Assembly (NCBI GenBank): GCA_964017195.1
Contig: OZ024887.1
Location: 61,984,811 to 62,048,810, forward strand
Source of the DNA: Siderastrea radians
Taxonomy: Eukaryota > Cnidaria > Anthozoa > Scleractinia > Rhizangiidae
Length of the DNA stretch: 64,000 bases
Direction of reading: 5' to 3'
The position numbers and the translations under genes were made by a program. This document shows positions 22,916 to 35,939 of the stretch, piece by piece; within the stretch, counting starts at the first letter, position 1, and the number at the start of each line of letters is the position of its first letter. Under the pieces are notes generated by a model, which searched no databases, had not been told where the DNA came from, and saw only the letters and a list, made by a program, of their open reading frames with translations.

Positions 22916-24370
22916 CTGCAAAAAGTGAGAGAACTTCGATTGGTTAAGGCGGCTTACCTGCGTCTTTTAATGGTAAACTATCCCAAATTCTAACGGCTGA
23001 AAGTTTATTGTCAGAGTTCGATCGAAATATCAAAATTTTCTTTGAGACACTAAGGGGCAACTTTACGCATTTTACATATCTCATTGACAAAATTCAGTAT
23101 AAAACGAGACATTATAACGAGGTTAGGTATAAACTAATAATAAATAAGCCTTAAAATGATTTTATGAATTTTAAAATTTAAGGAGACGGTGTAGCACACA
23201 ATGAACTTCATCGAGTAGATTTGAAATTCAGCTCCCTTAACAAGGATGTTACTTCTTGCAATAAAACGAGCATATTTTAAACTTTACCTATTGTAACTTC
23301 AAATAAAGTCGAATGAAAGACATTGCGTGAAATTGTCATAGAAAGTAGCCCTGTGCTACAACAAAAACGTACGGTACAAACGCCGTTTCAATCAGCACGC
23401 AAAACGTTAGTCTTGTCGAATGAAAAAAGGAAAGACAAATTCTTACTTTTTCAAGAATACCTTCAAACGGATTATTTTCGAAAACGTTCTTATAGACCTT
23501 CTTATAACTCCTCAGTCGGAAAAACCTACATGTGGCCGATACAAGGGACAAGTCGTTTCAAAAGTTTAAATCTTGATGCGGAGTGAATTGAAATATATAT
23601 GACGGTGAGACACAAATGTCAATCAAACTAACGTTTGTTCAATATATAGTGAATGTTTGAAGTCGCTAGGCCTACCCAGCTGTTACGGTGAAGTATGTTG
23701 AGTGGAGTGGTCCTACAAAATCCAGCTACCTTAAAATCCTTCTGTTAAGATTATGACAGTCCGGCGTAACACACATGGGGACAATTTTCCGAGTTCGTTG
23801 CATACAAATCGTGAAAAAGTGCGATGACTAAGTTTTCGACAAACAAGCAAGAATCGATTTTATTTTTGGCTTATCCAATTTATGGTAACGGCCAGTAGCT
23901 GAACAAGAACTTGAAAAAATGGATTAATGGTTCCCCTGGCGCGAATCTCTGGAAATCATTATAAATAGCACAAATGAACTATCAAACTGTGTTCGGCGGC
24001 CTTAACCCCCTTTAAAACTAATATATTGTTCCTTGAAGCACCCACATTGCGACGTATAACATGGTGAATTTTGTTGTGAAAATTGACGCGCGGTTTTCCC
24101 CCTTTAGAGAAGCAGAATATACATTTTTACATGTGTGGAATTTCCTGTTTTGGTAGAATATTACGAGAATTATTTCAAATGAACCCAATCCTTGTTTGCA
24201 CCTGCACTTGCCTAGCATGGCGAGAGCCTTATAGGAGTGCCAATATATGTCTCAACTGACCCTTTCATTACCATGGTGATATGGATTTCAATTGGCATTT
24301 ATGGGGCACTTTTAATCATTATATGTTTCAACTTGAAATTTAAAATTATTAATTTTAAAAGTGATACTTT
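22916..24370. other. Non-coding stretch upstream of the LamG-like exon
   Basis: No domain-bearing frame found on either strand. The missing first half of the LamG-like domain was looked for here and not seen. Confidence 0.4.
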
Positions 24371-24930
24371 GGAATTAAGAGCAATTCTCTGTAAGAATCA
24401 AACAAAGTGGGAAATGAAAACTCTTTACCCCCAACTTAAATCTGCATGCAAGTAGATATCCACGGGGGATGTTCGAAAATGGCCATCATTGAGGCCATAA
24501 CTTAATTGTTGCCGTGGTAACAGCGAATGTTTGTCTACGTCCGAGGACCCAATTTTGAACTCAAAAACTGTTGTGAAAACTGCAAAATGTAAAACGCTAT
24601 TTCTCAAGTTTATTAAAACATTACAATTCGAGACTTCAGACAAATGTAAAGCCACTATTCTAGTTTCTTAGTCCTGGTCCATTCCCAGTAGGATTAACAG
24701 TCTCTGATAGAACAAATGTACAGTGCGTTTTCCAGCGCTCACACCACTTTCGCCGCAAAAATGAGACTAACTCGACAATTAACAATAGATCGGTAAGCTG
24801 ATTAAATAACGGCTTTTCTTATTTTCCATTCTATTAACTAGCGTGCCTTCCATGAAGACTTCAATCCTGATTATTATGGACCTTTCGCACTTTCGAGGAC
24901 AATTCCTTCCAGCCATTCACAACTTTGTAA

Positions 24931-25021
24931 AACAAACAAACAAACAAACAAACAAAAGAGAACCAGCACTTTTAACGTAGGGTTGATTTCTTTTCCTGAG
25001 ATGCGCAAATAGTGCGTACTT

Positions 25022-25062
<41 letters not shown>
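24931..25062. repeat. Microsatellites (CAAA)n and (AAT)n
   Basis: 24931-24955 is a CAAA repeat and 25024-25062 an AAT repeat. Confidence 0.85.
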
Positions 25063-25708
25063 CCATTTATCTGGCGCTGTTTCCCGGTGGTTCAACAGCG
25101 CCTTACAGATGTTTAAAAATTGGCTTAATACAAAAAACTGTTAAAAACTGTCTAAGTGTAAAAAAGAAAGAAAAAAAAGAAAAAACTATTCTACTTTTGG
25201 CAGATGGATTAAACGCGTTGTCATTCTTCGCGATGACAATTCTTCTTTTGTCATTTCGCACAGCTGGAGATTTTTGTATACGTGTGGATACCTGTGAGAC
25301 TCGTCCTCTAAAGATCTCTGAATGTCATTTCTTACTTCGAGTGGCGTATTTTCGCAAAAGGATACAAAGTCGTTTGTGCGATATTCTGCACCAGACAAAT
25401 ACGATGAGTACGGTGTTCATAAAGAAGGGCTTTGTTTAAGTCACCCTCCTAGGGGAGGGGAGGGGAGGGGTGGGCAGCGTCACAGAGCAAAGTTGAGTCA
25501 TGCACAACATTTACAACAACGCCAAACTCAAGAGCTTTGCTGCGTTAGCACAGTATACAAGTGGACTGGGCTTTAAAGTGAAAACCCAAAACAACAATAT
25601 AAAGTAAGAGAAATCAGAGAGAAGGGGATAAATCACGTGACAAGACCGATGGTTTAGAATTCGCCAAAAAATGCGTAAACTCGACTACAGACTCTATTAA
25701 TCAGCGAT

Positions 25709-26052
25709 TGTTTACAGTTGAGGTGTTCCTTACGCCCTCGCAAATTTCGTCTTACGTTTCTCGCATTGCAACGAAAACAAAGCAGCTCAGTGCGTCAGAA
25801 TATCTGGCTGCCGAAAACGAGACTATTCCTAGAGGTAAAAATGATATCATGAGATCTTCAGAAGAGTCCGACAGTCATCCGTTCCGTCAACTGTGTGAAA
25901 CGAAAAGGAAGAAAAGAAGAATTGTTATCGCTAGGAATGACAACGCTGAAAGCCGTCTCCAAAAGGTACGATATATGCATCTCAGGAAAACGAAAGAATG
26001 TTGTTTCTCTTATCGAGCTGTGCAGCTGCAAACTGAGCTTTGGACAATGTAG
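25709..26052 (+). CDS. Uncharacterised open frame, possible exon
   Basis: A 114-codon frame with varied, non-repetitive composition (for example TPSQISSYVSRIATKTKQLS, and a basic stretch ETKRKKRRIVIAR). A plausible acceptor (TTTACAG|TT) lies at the start, and donors occur at AGAG|GTAAAA and AAAG|GTACGA. No family recognised. It could be an exon of an unknown gene, a transposon fragment, or chance. Confidence 0.25.
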
Positions 26053-27253
26053 CCTATAAGGCGCACACCAGCTCACTAACATAGCGGTTGGACATGCCGA
26101 CCCAACAAAGGAATCTTAATGATAAGATCATTAACGGGTCTTTTATTTGTTCTTGTTTTATTTTTAGTATTTTTTTAGTTTTTGCTGTTGTTGGTGTTTT
26201 CGTTGTTTTACAAAGTAGTAAAAATAAGGCTGGAAAAAATTGTACTCGAAAGTACGAAGTTAAAAGTTTAAATAATCAGCATTGAGCCCCTCATTGAATT
26301 AAAAGCACAACGGCACACGAGCTGAATATAATCGAAAATAAAAATGCTCATTCCTTATTCAGTTTATCGACGCATTGTTAATTGTCGACTTGTGTCAAAA
26401 TAGTGTTGGCCAACATTAGTTTGACGTGTGAGGGCCGCTTTATTTTCGCGGCGAAAATGGTGTGAGCGCTGGAAAACACCCTGTTGTTCTATTAGAGACT
26501 GTTAATGCTACTGTGAATGGACCAGGACTAGAGATCAAGTGGAACACAGAGCCAATAAAAGGAAATTGCTGGCTTTCTGAAATGCCTTGAATGTCATATC
26601 AACAGCATATAAAGGACCCGGTGTTGAGCAAATTATGAAGGGAAAGTTGTTCAAGTAAACACCGCTGACCGGTAACGTCCCACGGCGTATGTTATTGTCT
26701 TCCACTTCGAAGAAAGTTGTTGTCTGCAGTTTGTACACCGTACGTTGGAGTGAAATGCTTGGCTAAATGTAATCCTAGTTGAAAGGATGCATCTTTCCAT
26801 CTTTTGGAGCGAATGGTGACGTCTGACCGAGAAGTAAAGCGAAAGGCTACGGTGGAAATGTACCTGTACTGGCTGAACTCCCTGTTGGCTTATTTCTGCC
26901 GACAGTGCCACCAAACCTGATTTCAGTGGGCTGAAATAAGGGGATGGACTGCTGCTGGGGATAAATAAGACTACCAGCTGAAAGAAAAGGTTCAGAACAC
27001 TGAATTTTTAAACAATGCGAGTGCTGTACAGAAAGAAGCAGCTTGCTCAACGTGAGTCAAAAAGTGGAGAAATGAACAAAGCCGTCAAGTAAGCTACACT
27101 TTGATTCAAATTGTTTCCAAAACTACGGTTTATGAACGGTTGTTTCCATCGGAGAATTACTTAACAGACAACTTTCTTTAAATCTCAAGGTCTTCTCAGC
27201 TTTGTTCCGATTTTTGCAACAAATTTACGGAATGTAAATTTTGACAGAATTTA

Positions 27254-28205
27254 ATGCATGGTTCAATTTTACCTGTTACCACCCCCCCCCCGGGCAACCC
27301 CGGGGACAAGTCCAGCCCTTCGGTCCCGGGGGTGGGGAATTGTTTGAAGCCGTCTTGTCCCGGGGGGAGGGGGGCGGGGCAAATCGAAAATAACTTCTTG
27401 TTGTTCCCTCGTTCTTGTGCAGTACGTCACTTGTCGGTTGACGTCGGACCGCGTGGAGAAGACTGCCTATTTCCAGGGAGAATTTCTAGACTTTGTAGCA
27501 GACTGGTTAGAGAAGATAATCTCTCAAAATTAAAATCTGTATTCGAAGGTATTTTTATTTTAAATTGTTAAACGAATGTGCGTTTGACGCGTACTCGAAT
27601 AGTTGGCGTTCATCACAAACAAAGATTTATTTCTTCTGTGAGCGTATTTATGTATATACTAAGACGACTTAAATAGACTCTATATGAAAACGGATGCACT
27701 GCTTTGTATTTAACAGAGGTCTCAGTCCAGTGTTCATTCTTATGAAACAAGCTAAGAAAACCTCCTTTAAAATGCTACCATCGACTTGTTCACGGGCCTC
27801 TTGTGCGTATGTGCTATATTTAGAATAAATCACTTGGCGAAAGTTCTTTACTCGCTAGTCGTATGCGGTTAAGGGTTTTCTTCAGTTTTTTTTTTTTCAA
27901 ATATAGTGTGCATGTTTTTATTACATTATACATGTAGTGTCCTTCGTTCAAGAAACTCTAGAAAAGCGTTTAAGTTCTTGTCAAAATGTCTGGTTTTGCT
28001 ATTGTACGGAAATCAATATCGTAATCTATGTTTTGTACACAAAACAACGTATTTGTGGTCGATGAGCAGTCCCAGGAGTGGGGAATTGTCTCTTTTTGCG
28101 TGCCCGGGGGTGGGGAATAGATCGCCAAGCGAGAACAAAATTGCAAATCCCCGGGGGTATGCCCGGGGGGGGGGGAAGGGTTACAGGTAGAGTTGAACCA
28201 TGCAT
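27254..28205. mobile_element. TIR element with CCCCGGG-rich ends
   Basis: The left end ATGCATGGTTCAATTTTACC is mirrored at the right end (AGTTGAACCATGCAT). Both ends continue into CCCCCCGGG/CCCGGGGG blocks and GGGGTGGGGAATTG segments in opposite orientation. About 0.95 kb, no transposase recognised; probably non-autonomous. Confidence 0.65.
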
Positions 28206-29337
28206 AAGAAATCTCATTTTTATGGTTTCTTTGATTATTGCCCTGAAAACAGAATAAGCCCGCCCTGCTTAGAATTTTGCAGATTTAGTAACTACAATGT
28301 CTGATGTAAGCTATCCATGTAGTTTCAATTCTAGAACTAATGTACTTTTGGAGATGTTAAAAGAAATGTACTGCTTGTTTTACTCAGGAATTAAAATGGC
28401 CGAGACACGGTGTAGTTAATTCGCCGTTTATTTTGTTTACGTCAAATGTAATGAAAAGCCAAACACATGAAAAGAAACTAAAATAGTGCTTTTACATTTG
28501 TCCCAAGTCTCGAGTTGTAGTGTTTTAATAAACTTGAGAAATAGCGTTTTAAATTTTGCAGTTTTCACAACAGTTCTTGAGTTCAAAATTGGGTTCTCGG
28601 ATGCAAACAAACATTCGCTGTTACCATGGCAACAATTAAGTTATGACCTCAATGATGGCCATTTTCGAACATCCCCCGTGGATATCTACTTGCATGCAAA
28701 TTTAAGTTGGGGGTAAAAATTTTTCATTTCCCACTTTGTTTGATTCTTACAGAGAATTGCTCTTAAGGCTGTAAAGATTCGATGTAGCTCACCTTTTGCG
28801 GAGGGAGCCTACTGAGCCGACACCATAGGCAAATTCCAAGATAAGCTGGCCACCATCTGTCTTTAAGGTAATGCGCATACTTGATGCTTGACCAGAACTT
28901 ATCTGAAGCAGATTGAACCATGGTGTGCTTCCTGATTGTAGTAGCTCTTTGAGCCTCACCCACATGCAGACGCTAAGCTCTTCACCGACTGAGCCACGTT
29001 TTTTCGATCGCTGGCCTGCAGCTGGTACATTCGCCCTCAGATCGTAGGATGCTACATTAAATAAACAAAGCCATAATAAGAACTTGATAATCCTTTAACT
29101 GTTTCACTCCTATGGTCACATTTTCGCTCAAGCGGTGTGTGATTCCTCGTTCTACCAAGCAACATGACAGTCTATCACTTACAGGTGATGAAGTACTTCT
29201 ACTCCTACCCAGAAAAAAAATCGCTTGAAGACACAATTCGACGTAAAGAAACTTTTTTCAACCTCAAAATAAACAAAACAGAATAATGTTTCATTCAGTG
29301 TGTCACAAGTTTGGGTCAAAGACTGAGAACGAAAACA

Positions 29338-29473
29338 TCTGAGGTGAGTTGCATAAAACCTAACGCCAGGCGTAACTTCCAACGTTAGACGCGAAAATAG
29401 AGGCTTTGACTGGAGTGAACGTCTGACATTAGAAGTTACGCCGGACGTTAAGTTTTGTGCAACTCGCCCCTGA
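29338..29473. mobile_element. Foldback MITE
   Basis: The arms (AGTTGCATAAAACcTAACGC and GCGTAACTTCC on the left) are complementary to the right end (AGAAGTTACGCCGGACGTTA, GTGCAACTCGCC). About 136 bp. Confidence 0.75.
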
Positions 29474-29839
29474 GTCCCCGACGGAACAAATTTCCTTCAG
29501 TGCACCGGTAAGACGCTCGAAGGCTCTAACCACTGAGCTACTGAGAGACTCGTGGCAAGCTACGTCATTGCCCCTCGCTCGTGACATTACTAATATAACG
29601 TCTTTGTTATGTAGTTACATAATTTAAAATTTACGATCTGTACTTATCATAATTACTCATAACAGCTTCTGTGCATATATCTTACTAGAAGGTTTAGTTT
29701 GTAGCACTTTCTTTACGAGTCGCACTTTGGCGAGCTCTAAGGGCTTTCAAAAACTATCCTGTGGCCTTCAACGGATAGAAAAATGTGACTGTATATAAAA
29801 TAAAACGAATTATCGACTTTTACATTTCTTTCATCATTA

Positions 29840-30640
29840 TTGAACGCGAAAGCAATTGTCAGATATCATTCCTTGACACCCTAGTCTCTAGGGACAACGG
29901 TAGACTCCTCATTAACGTCTATCGAAAACCTACCCACGCTGACAGATACCAGGTCATATCAGTGGCTTTCCATTTTCATCATTACAAGAATCAGAAAATT
30001 AGTACTGCTGCCACACTTATACATCGAGCCCCAAATTTGCCCAATTCCGAAAATGGGAGAGACCAAGAAATCAAACGAGTCTACACTGCATTGGAATCAG
30101 TTAATAGCTGCCCTGTGAACCTCATTGCCGACATCGAAGGGAAGAAGTTATTTTCACCACCAGTTCCAAAACCTGAAGACGTTTTTCAAATTGCTTGACC
30201 TGCCGCGTACATGAGTGATTGATTGTCACGACAGGCAAGTCACTAATAAACCAGTAAAAACACTCCAACAAGAAATCCTGGCTCCTAAATTTCGTACAGC
30301 AAAAAAAAAAAAAAAAGACCAGTGTAATGTTCTCTACAAAATTCCCTGCACCCTGTTTTCGTGGAGCTAGCACATTGGCCATACCGGAAGGTCGTTTAAC
30401 ACCAGAAAGGAAGAACACACTAGAAACGTGGAAATGTACACTAAAGGCTCTAATGTGGCATGCCATGCTTGGTCCAAGAACACAAGATTGACTTCGATAA
30501 TGCTTCAATTATTGTCCATTACTAATGATCCCCACCTTAAGACCCTTGAGTTCTGGCATACTGCGAAAACTGTTGACGCCGACAGAGAACGTTTTACCTT
30601 CTTAGGGGCTTGTCAAATAACAAGAAACGAGTGAACTGGC
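29840..30640 (+). pseudogene. Penelope-like element fragment: end of reverse transcriptase and GIY-YIG endonuclease
   Basis: Frames around 29850-30190 read ISFLDTLVSRDNGRLLINVY followed by RKPTHADRY, the conserved palm/thumb region of Penelope-like RTs (FLD..V.R, YRKPTH.D.Y). After frame breaks at 30200-30330, which include an A15 run, 30330-30630 reads NVLYKIP, IGHTGRSFNTRKEEHTRNVE and ESWHTAKT-like pieces in shifting frames, a GIY-YIG endonuclease. Multiple stops and frameshifts make it a dead copy. Confidence 0.75.
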
Positions 30641-32061
30641 AAAATTATTATATATGAGGTTGATTCTCTTTTTTCTGGCTTTGAAGGTGTGACGGAAGAC
30701 CAAGACGTCTTTTGAGACAAGTTTTTTAGCGTTTTATTATGCGATGGTGTTCATTCCCAAAATACAGAGAGTCAAACAGGTCAAACTGGTCGTGTAAAAG
30801 TGTAACACTTGTGGGATGTGGCTAAAATGACATAGTCATTTAGGAGTTGACACTGACGAAATTTTGACACACGAAAAACGAAAAAAAGCGTGCAAGCCCC
30901 CTGTGAACAAGTTTGGCCGAGCGTAAACGATTAACGACCACTACTTGGACTGATACCACTACCCTTAGACACATTTTGACACAAGTTTGATAAGAACCGG
31001 TTTCTATTGTGACGAGATGACGTCATATGTAGCAGGTGGTTAAGGCATTTTTGAAGAAAAAAACGTGTTTCTTACCCTTTTTTAGGTGAAAAAAGCACAA
31101 AATGTTGACAGAAAGAGTGATGTTTAAATGTATTTTCCGCTGGTATTGAGTTGATACAGTTCATAGCAGGTTATGTTTGTGCTATTTTAGTACACGCCTT
31201 AAGGCGTGTCTCCATGGAACCTGTGATTGGATAGTTCTCGTATTTAAGGTTCTGCAAGAGTTAATCGATTCCTCTCGCTCTCGCTTTCCACTATGGCGTC
31301 TGCCTTTTGATATCACTGAAAGGGAAATGACTGCGCCAGGACAGGAGTCGTCTTTAGAAGAAGCTGTTTTGTCGGGTTAACAAGAAGCGCCTAACCCTAA
31401 AGGACAGCGTCGAGAAGCCTTCCGAAGTCCGAAAGTTAGTCGCTGAAGGACAGCACCTAATCCAGAAGCGCCAAGAGTTAATAAAAATCGCCGATAAAAA
31501 TAAAGACGGTTGGCTCGTAGTTCAAGAGTACGAATCCGATGATCTTGCCTCCGATTCAGAAGATGAGAAAAAGCTTCGCAAGGCGAAAGTCGCAGCCAAA
31601 AGAAAAAGAAAAGAGGCGAAATGCTACAATACTCTCAAGAAGTTTAAGTCTACTGGTGATTCTCAGCTTTCTCGCGGTAAGGTCTTTTATCTTTTTACTT
31701 TGTGAAGTCTCGAGTGGTTGGATTGCCTGAGCATCCAACCATCAAGCTGTTGTGATTATGTTTTCTGCAGTATTTAAGCGGAAAACGTTTTACGTTCGTT
31801 TGAGCGTAGCGAATTAGAACGTAATTGTATTTTCCGCTGGTATTGAGTTGATACAGAAATGGAATGAAATTAAATGGCACGTTTTTAGTGCGTCATTAGC
31901 TTAACAGATTGGTATTATGACGTGTCAATTATGACGAGACATGACGTCATAATGGCGACACAAACCTTCATTTTGAATTTGAGGCCGCCATCTTGGATCC
32001 CGAGCTAGCAGTCATACAGTTGACAGTGACGACATCGAAAAATATATGAATTTGTTCTAGG

Positions 32062-32367
32062 AAACATACTTAATCAAAACAAGCACCAAAAAGCAAAGGA
32101 TTATCTTTTTCTTACGAACGAAGGGTAAAAAACTGAAAAAAGACTGAAAAACGACAGAAAATAGTCAAACTACACTCCTGAGAAGACGGTTGCTATGGAA
32201 ACGTCAATCACCATAGACACGTCATTGACACAGGAAAATTTTCTCTGATAAATTTTAGGAAAAGTCACGCGATCTGGTGATTATTCGGCTAGCCGTTTAA
32301 AAGTTATAGTTTGTTAAAGTCAGCGCGGGCACAATTTGCTCCACCCCCCGCCAGGCTAAGTAGGGTT
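32062..32367. repeat. Dispersed repeat, copy 2 (partner of 1-300)
   Basis: Full-length-looking relative of the window's first 300 bases. It lies within an intron-like segment of the tyrosine-recombinase element, so it is a nested insertion. Confidence 0.7.
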
Positions 32368-32769
32368 AAGGCGAGTCTCCAGGGAAACTGTGATTGGATA
32401 GTTCTGGTATTTAAGGTTCTGCAAGAGTTAATCGATTCCTCTCGCTCTCGGTTTCCACTCTGCCGTTTGCCTTTTGATATTCCGCCCACCCTCCCGTTCA
32501 GAGTTTATTTCCAAAAACTTTCTTCATGGCTTATCCTTGTTTGTTTGCTTATTTTGTGTGTGTGCCTGTTCTAGGCCGTCCAGAATACGCTGCAAATCCC
32601 AACCGTTGCTACCGGTGCAATCACTCAGGACATTGGGCTAAAGACTGCAGTTTCATAGTGGACTATAAGTATTTCCACGCAAACGCGTTGAAGCATGGGA
32701 GGAAAACTAATTCTTTATTGGATAGTAGTAGATTCGGTGGATTGGTTTTAGCTTTGCTTATGGTTGTTT

Positions 32770-33080
32770 TCTAGTCTTGTTTCCTTTTCATAGCAAGAAT
32801 TTGAGTGTTTGTTTCCGCTTTTGATCATCGTTTTTCTACCTTCCTTTTTCTTTAGTGGAACTTAGAAATACGGGACGCTTGTCATCAAACGTTAACAACG
32901 AGAGGGGGCACTGGCCCGAGTTGATATTGGACAGAAAGTTGTGGGCGCTTGCCATTATGACCCTAGTCTCCTAGTCTTGTTTTGTTTTCATAGCAAGAAT
33001 TTGAGTTGTTGTTTTCCGTTTTTGATCATCGTTTCGCGTGCCTTCTTTTTTCTGTAGTAGAACTTAGAAATACGGGACGC
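32770..33080. repeat. Tandem duplication of an exon-like segment
   Basis: AGTCTTGTTT..TTTTCATAGC through CTTAGAAATACGGGACGC occurs at 32774-32880 and again at 32969-33080. Coding continuation (ERGHWPELILDRKLWALAIM in copy 1) resumes for copy 2 only at 35365, beyond an inserted transposon. Confidence 0.75.
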
Positions 33081-35364
33081 CAGGAGCCATAATCGGGGAC
33101 GGAGACCGTAACTGAATACCATTTTCAGTGATGGGGCTGGCCCTATCGAAAAAGACAAATGTGCTATTTTAGAAAAATTTGCGCCATCGCGCGCGTGAAA
33201 CACGCGTGTATGTTGCGAGGATACCGCGCAAAGAAAAAACAAACAAAATGGCGTCGGAAATTGCCTTCGTTGGAGATTAAGAAATCCAGTTTTTGTCATC
33301 AGTGACAATTCCAAATCTAAGGCAAGCCCTAGAGGAGAACTTTAAATTTTGGATAGTGACTCTGGATATGAGGATTGTACAAGTGATTCCGATGATGGCA
33401 GTGAGAATATTTTGGAAAAATCCTGTAGCGAAGATGCGTCGGACATGTCGGACGAGGATTTCCCCGTTAGACGGAACAAACGTTTTGCGGGCCAAAAAGG
33501 CGTCGAACGACGAAAAAATCAGTTGAAGGCGAATCAGGCAGGAAAAGGGAAAATACATCTCGAAAATGCATTTCCTCTGAGGACGTACAGAGATTGAAGG
33601 GCAGCCGCAAAGACTGTAAAATGATTTTCCAAGCACGTTGTGATGAAAAGTAACGCACTGATAAATCGTTGTCACTATTTCCCCAGCAAGAAAAATAGTA
33701 ACATAGATTCAAATACCGAATCAGTAAAGAAAACGTTTGCCGAGATTTCGCAGCGTATGTTTTCTGAAATAATGCCCGTCTTTACCGAAATGACCGAATT
33801 GTTTATAATGAAGACAAAGAATAGTGAAAAGCGCGCTTTGTTTTCAATCAAATACTCTCGCCGTGCGTTATCAATCGTCGACAAAATAGAGAACTGGAAA
33901 AACACCAAGAAAAAACTACTTCCGTCGATGAGAAGGAGAAAGGTGAAGTGAAACTTCATGCTGCCCTAGTACTGAATATGACTTACTGGGAAATTTACGA
34001 ACCTAGAAGGGATACATAGTGCAGTGGACATGGCAAGGGTTTCAACGACAGAGTGAGCTTGATTTTTTCTCTGCCAGCAATCCGGCGAGAAAAATCACTT
34101 TGTATCGAAGCAAAATTAAGGAGAAATTACAACTGAACGTCATTGAGACACAAATGCTTGATTTCTTAGGACGAACAGAAACTGTAGAAATAGAAATATA
34201 AGCGCTGTGTTCACAATTTCTTTCATCGTCAACTCAATCACTTGTTCTTAAAATTTCACAAACAGTAGGTTTTATACGGAAGGCTTTGAGTCGGAAATAT
34301 CGACACAAGACAAAATAAGCACAGTAAAATAGGAAAGAAGCATTTAATAAAAATTGTCACACTTTTTATGGCAAGTCAGTACAAAAATCATTCAGCAGTC
34401 TGAACAAAAAACATTAGACAAATTCAGTACCAGAAAAGGCGACATTTTTGGCTATACCACGCAAAATTGACACTGGTTTACCTGTACTCGTTGTGGCTCT
34501 ATCTGTGTTCCCTTGAGCAGCTCCAGACATTTAGACACAAGTCGGATGCCATGTAAAATACGTTGAATCGCTTTCACATTTGTTTGAGTGTTGTTTTTAC
34601 CATTCCGTCCGCGGGCTCTAAACTGAGAACAATTGCGTTTTGTGGTTTGCGTTTAAAAAGTAAGATGGTGAATTCTAACGTTCCTCACCTCCGTAGTCTT
34701 GTTTCAGTGAGCTGCATAGAAATTATCGTTCAATTCTGCCTTCAGTTCGATCAAACAAACACATGATGGCTCCGTTGTCAGCGTTGTGCGAACGGAGCGA
34801 TTACAAACTCTTTCATTTGAACTCCAGCAGCCATAACGGTGAGATCGTGCAGCTTCAATCCACTTTGAACGACGATTCCAACAATTTTCAGGAAACTCAA
34901 ACACGTGCCACATTTCAGAGCCCATAATTGGAAGATTTTTCCCAAACCTTGTGCTTGTACGTTCACTTCGGGGCAGTTTCATTGATTCATTAATCAGCTC
35001 CGCAAAGAAACGCTGCAACACTTCGCAAGGTTTTGGCGCCTTTTTCGGTCAGTCATGTGATCGCGATCGATTCCTGTTCCCTTTTATCTCGGAGTTTCTC
35101 TCTTTTTTTAACTCCTTCTTGATTTCATAGCAATTAGTGATTGCGTTTTTAATAATAAAAACCATTATGTACTCGGGCATACTGGATATCAAATAATTAT
35201 AACCATCTTGGTCATATCCACGTTGAACGCAAAATCGCGTGTAGCCACGCGCGTTTATGACGTTGAGGGTGGCGCAATGTTTTCTAAAAATAGCACATTT
35301 GTCTTTTTCGATGGGGCCGCGTGGACCCCGCGCTTACCTTCTCCGTCCCCGATTATGGCTCCTG
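33081..35364. mobile_element. 2.28-kb TIR transposon with 7-bp target duplication
   Basis: The ends CAGGAGCCATAATCGGGGAC and complement GTCCCCGATTATGGCTCCTG are perfect inverted repeats, continuing imperfectly for over 100 bp. The flanks are GGGACGC at 33074-33080 and GGGACGC at 35365-35371, a 7-bp target-site duplication. Removing the element restores the coding frame of the split host exon. Internal frames include an acidic 83-codon one (33349-33597), 33640-33951, 34019-34201 and an antisense one at 34704-35021. None is a recognised transposase. A 7-bp duplication is compatible with the P superfamily (inference). Confidence 0.85.
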
Positions 35365-35939
35365 GGGACGCTTGTCATCGAAAGTTAACAGTGAGAGGGG
35401 GGAATGGCCCGAGTTGATATTGGACAGAAAGTTGTGGGCGCTTGCCATCATGGCCCTGGTAGGAGGGCACCGCTCTTGGACTCTAGGGTTTTTGTACTAT
35501 TTTGTGCTGTTTTATAGGGTACACGTTCTTCTATTATCGTTATCCTTTTCTCGTTGCAGATGTTTGATGCTGATAGTCACTGGAATCACCTACCCGCTAG
35601 GGTCAATCCAGACTTGAAGGACTTTCCCTAGACGTTTTTCAGATCTAAAGCCGACTCCACAGTGAAGAAATACAAGAACGAGATTCTAAAGTTCACTGAG
35701 TGGTGTAATTTGTCCAATGTTCGGCTGGTGCCTCTTTTTCCCTTCTCTAGCGTGCTCATCAGCTTGTAATAAGCTATAACTGTGTCTGTTAAATATTGTT
35801 GCTTGTCGAATAAACGTCAGTTTGGATTGCCTGAGCTTCCAACCATCAAGCTGTTGTGATTATGTTTTCTACAGTATTTAAAGGGAAAATATCTTACGTT
35901 CGTTTGAGCGTAGCGAATTAGAACGTAATTATGACATAT

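Larger units (their letters stand above)
24371..28769. repeat. Large inverted repeats (24371-24672 with 28466-28769; 24669-24765 with 26440-26531)
   Basis: The outer arms share, in opposite orientation, AGAGCAATTCTCTGTAAGAA, TGCATGCAAgTAGATATCCA, GGGGGATGTTCGAAAATGGC and a conserved 76-codon frame. An inner pair shares TAGTCCTGGTCCATTCcCAG and CCAGCGCTCACACCAcTTTC. Several copies of the same transposon families in opposite orientation explain this best. The 76-codon frames are conserved by descent, not shown to be genes. Confidence 0.7.
31200..35770 (+). pseudogene. Decayed mobile element: acidic protein, CCHC knuckle, tyrosine-recombinase-like N-terminal part
   Basis: Three exon-like blocks occur in order. 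31327-31676 encodes a Lys/Glu-rich protein (VEKPSEVRKLVAEG, DGWLVVQEYESDD) after a one-base slip near 31376, ending at donor G|GTAAGG. 32575 onward completes that phase and carries a CCHC zinc knuckle (CYRCNHSGHWAKDC). 35559-35750 encodes SKADSTVKKYKNEILKFTEW, which resembles the SAM-like N-terminal domain of phage/XerD-type tyrosine recombinases, with an in-frame TAG. CCHC plus tyrosine recombinase suggests a DIRS-like or related element (inference). The catalytic R-H-R-Y domain is not present in the window. Confidence 0.5.

Noticed and set aside
24425..24655. Conserved 76-codon frame also present at 28486-28716
   Set aside because: Conservation is explained by two inverted copies of the same repeat; no start context, domain or codon evidence separates it from repeat DNA.
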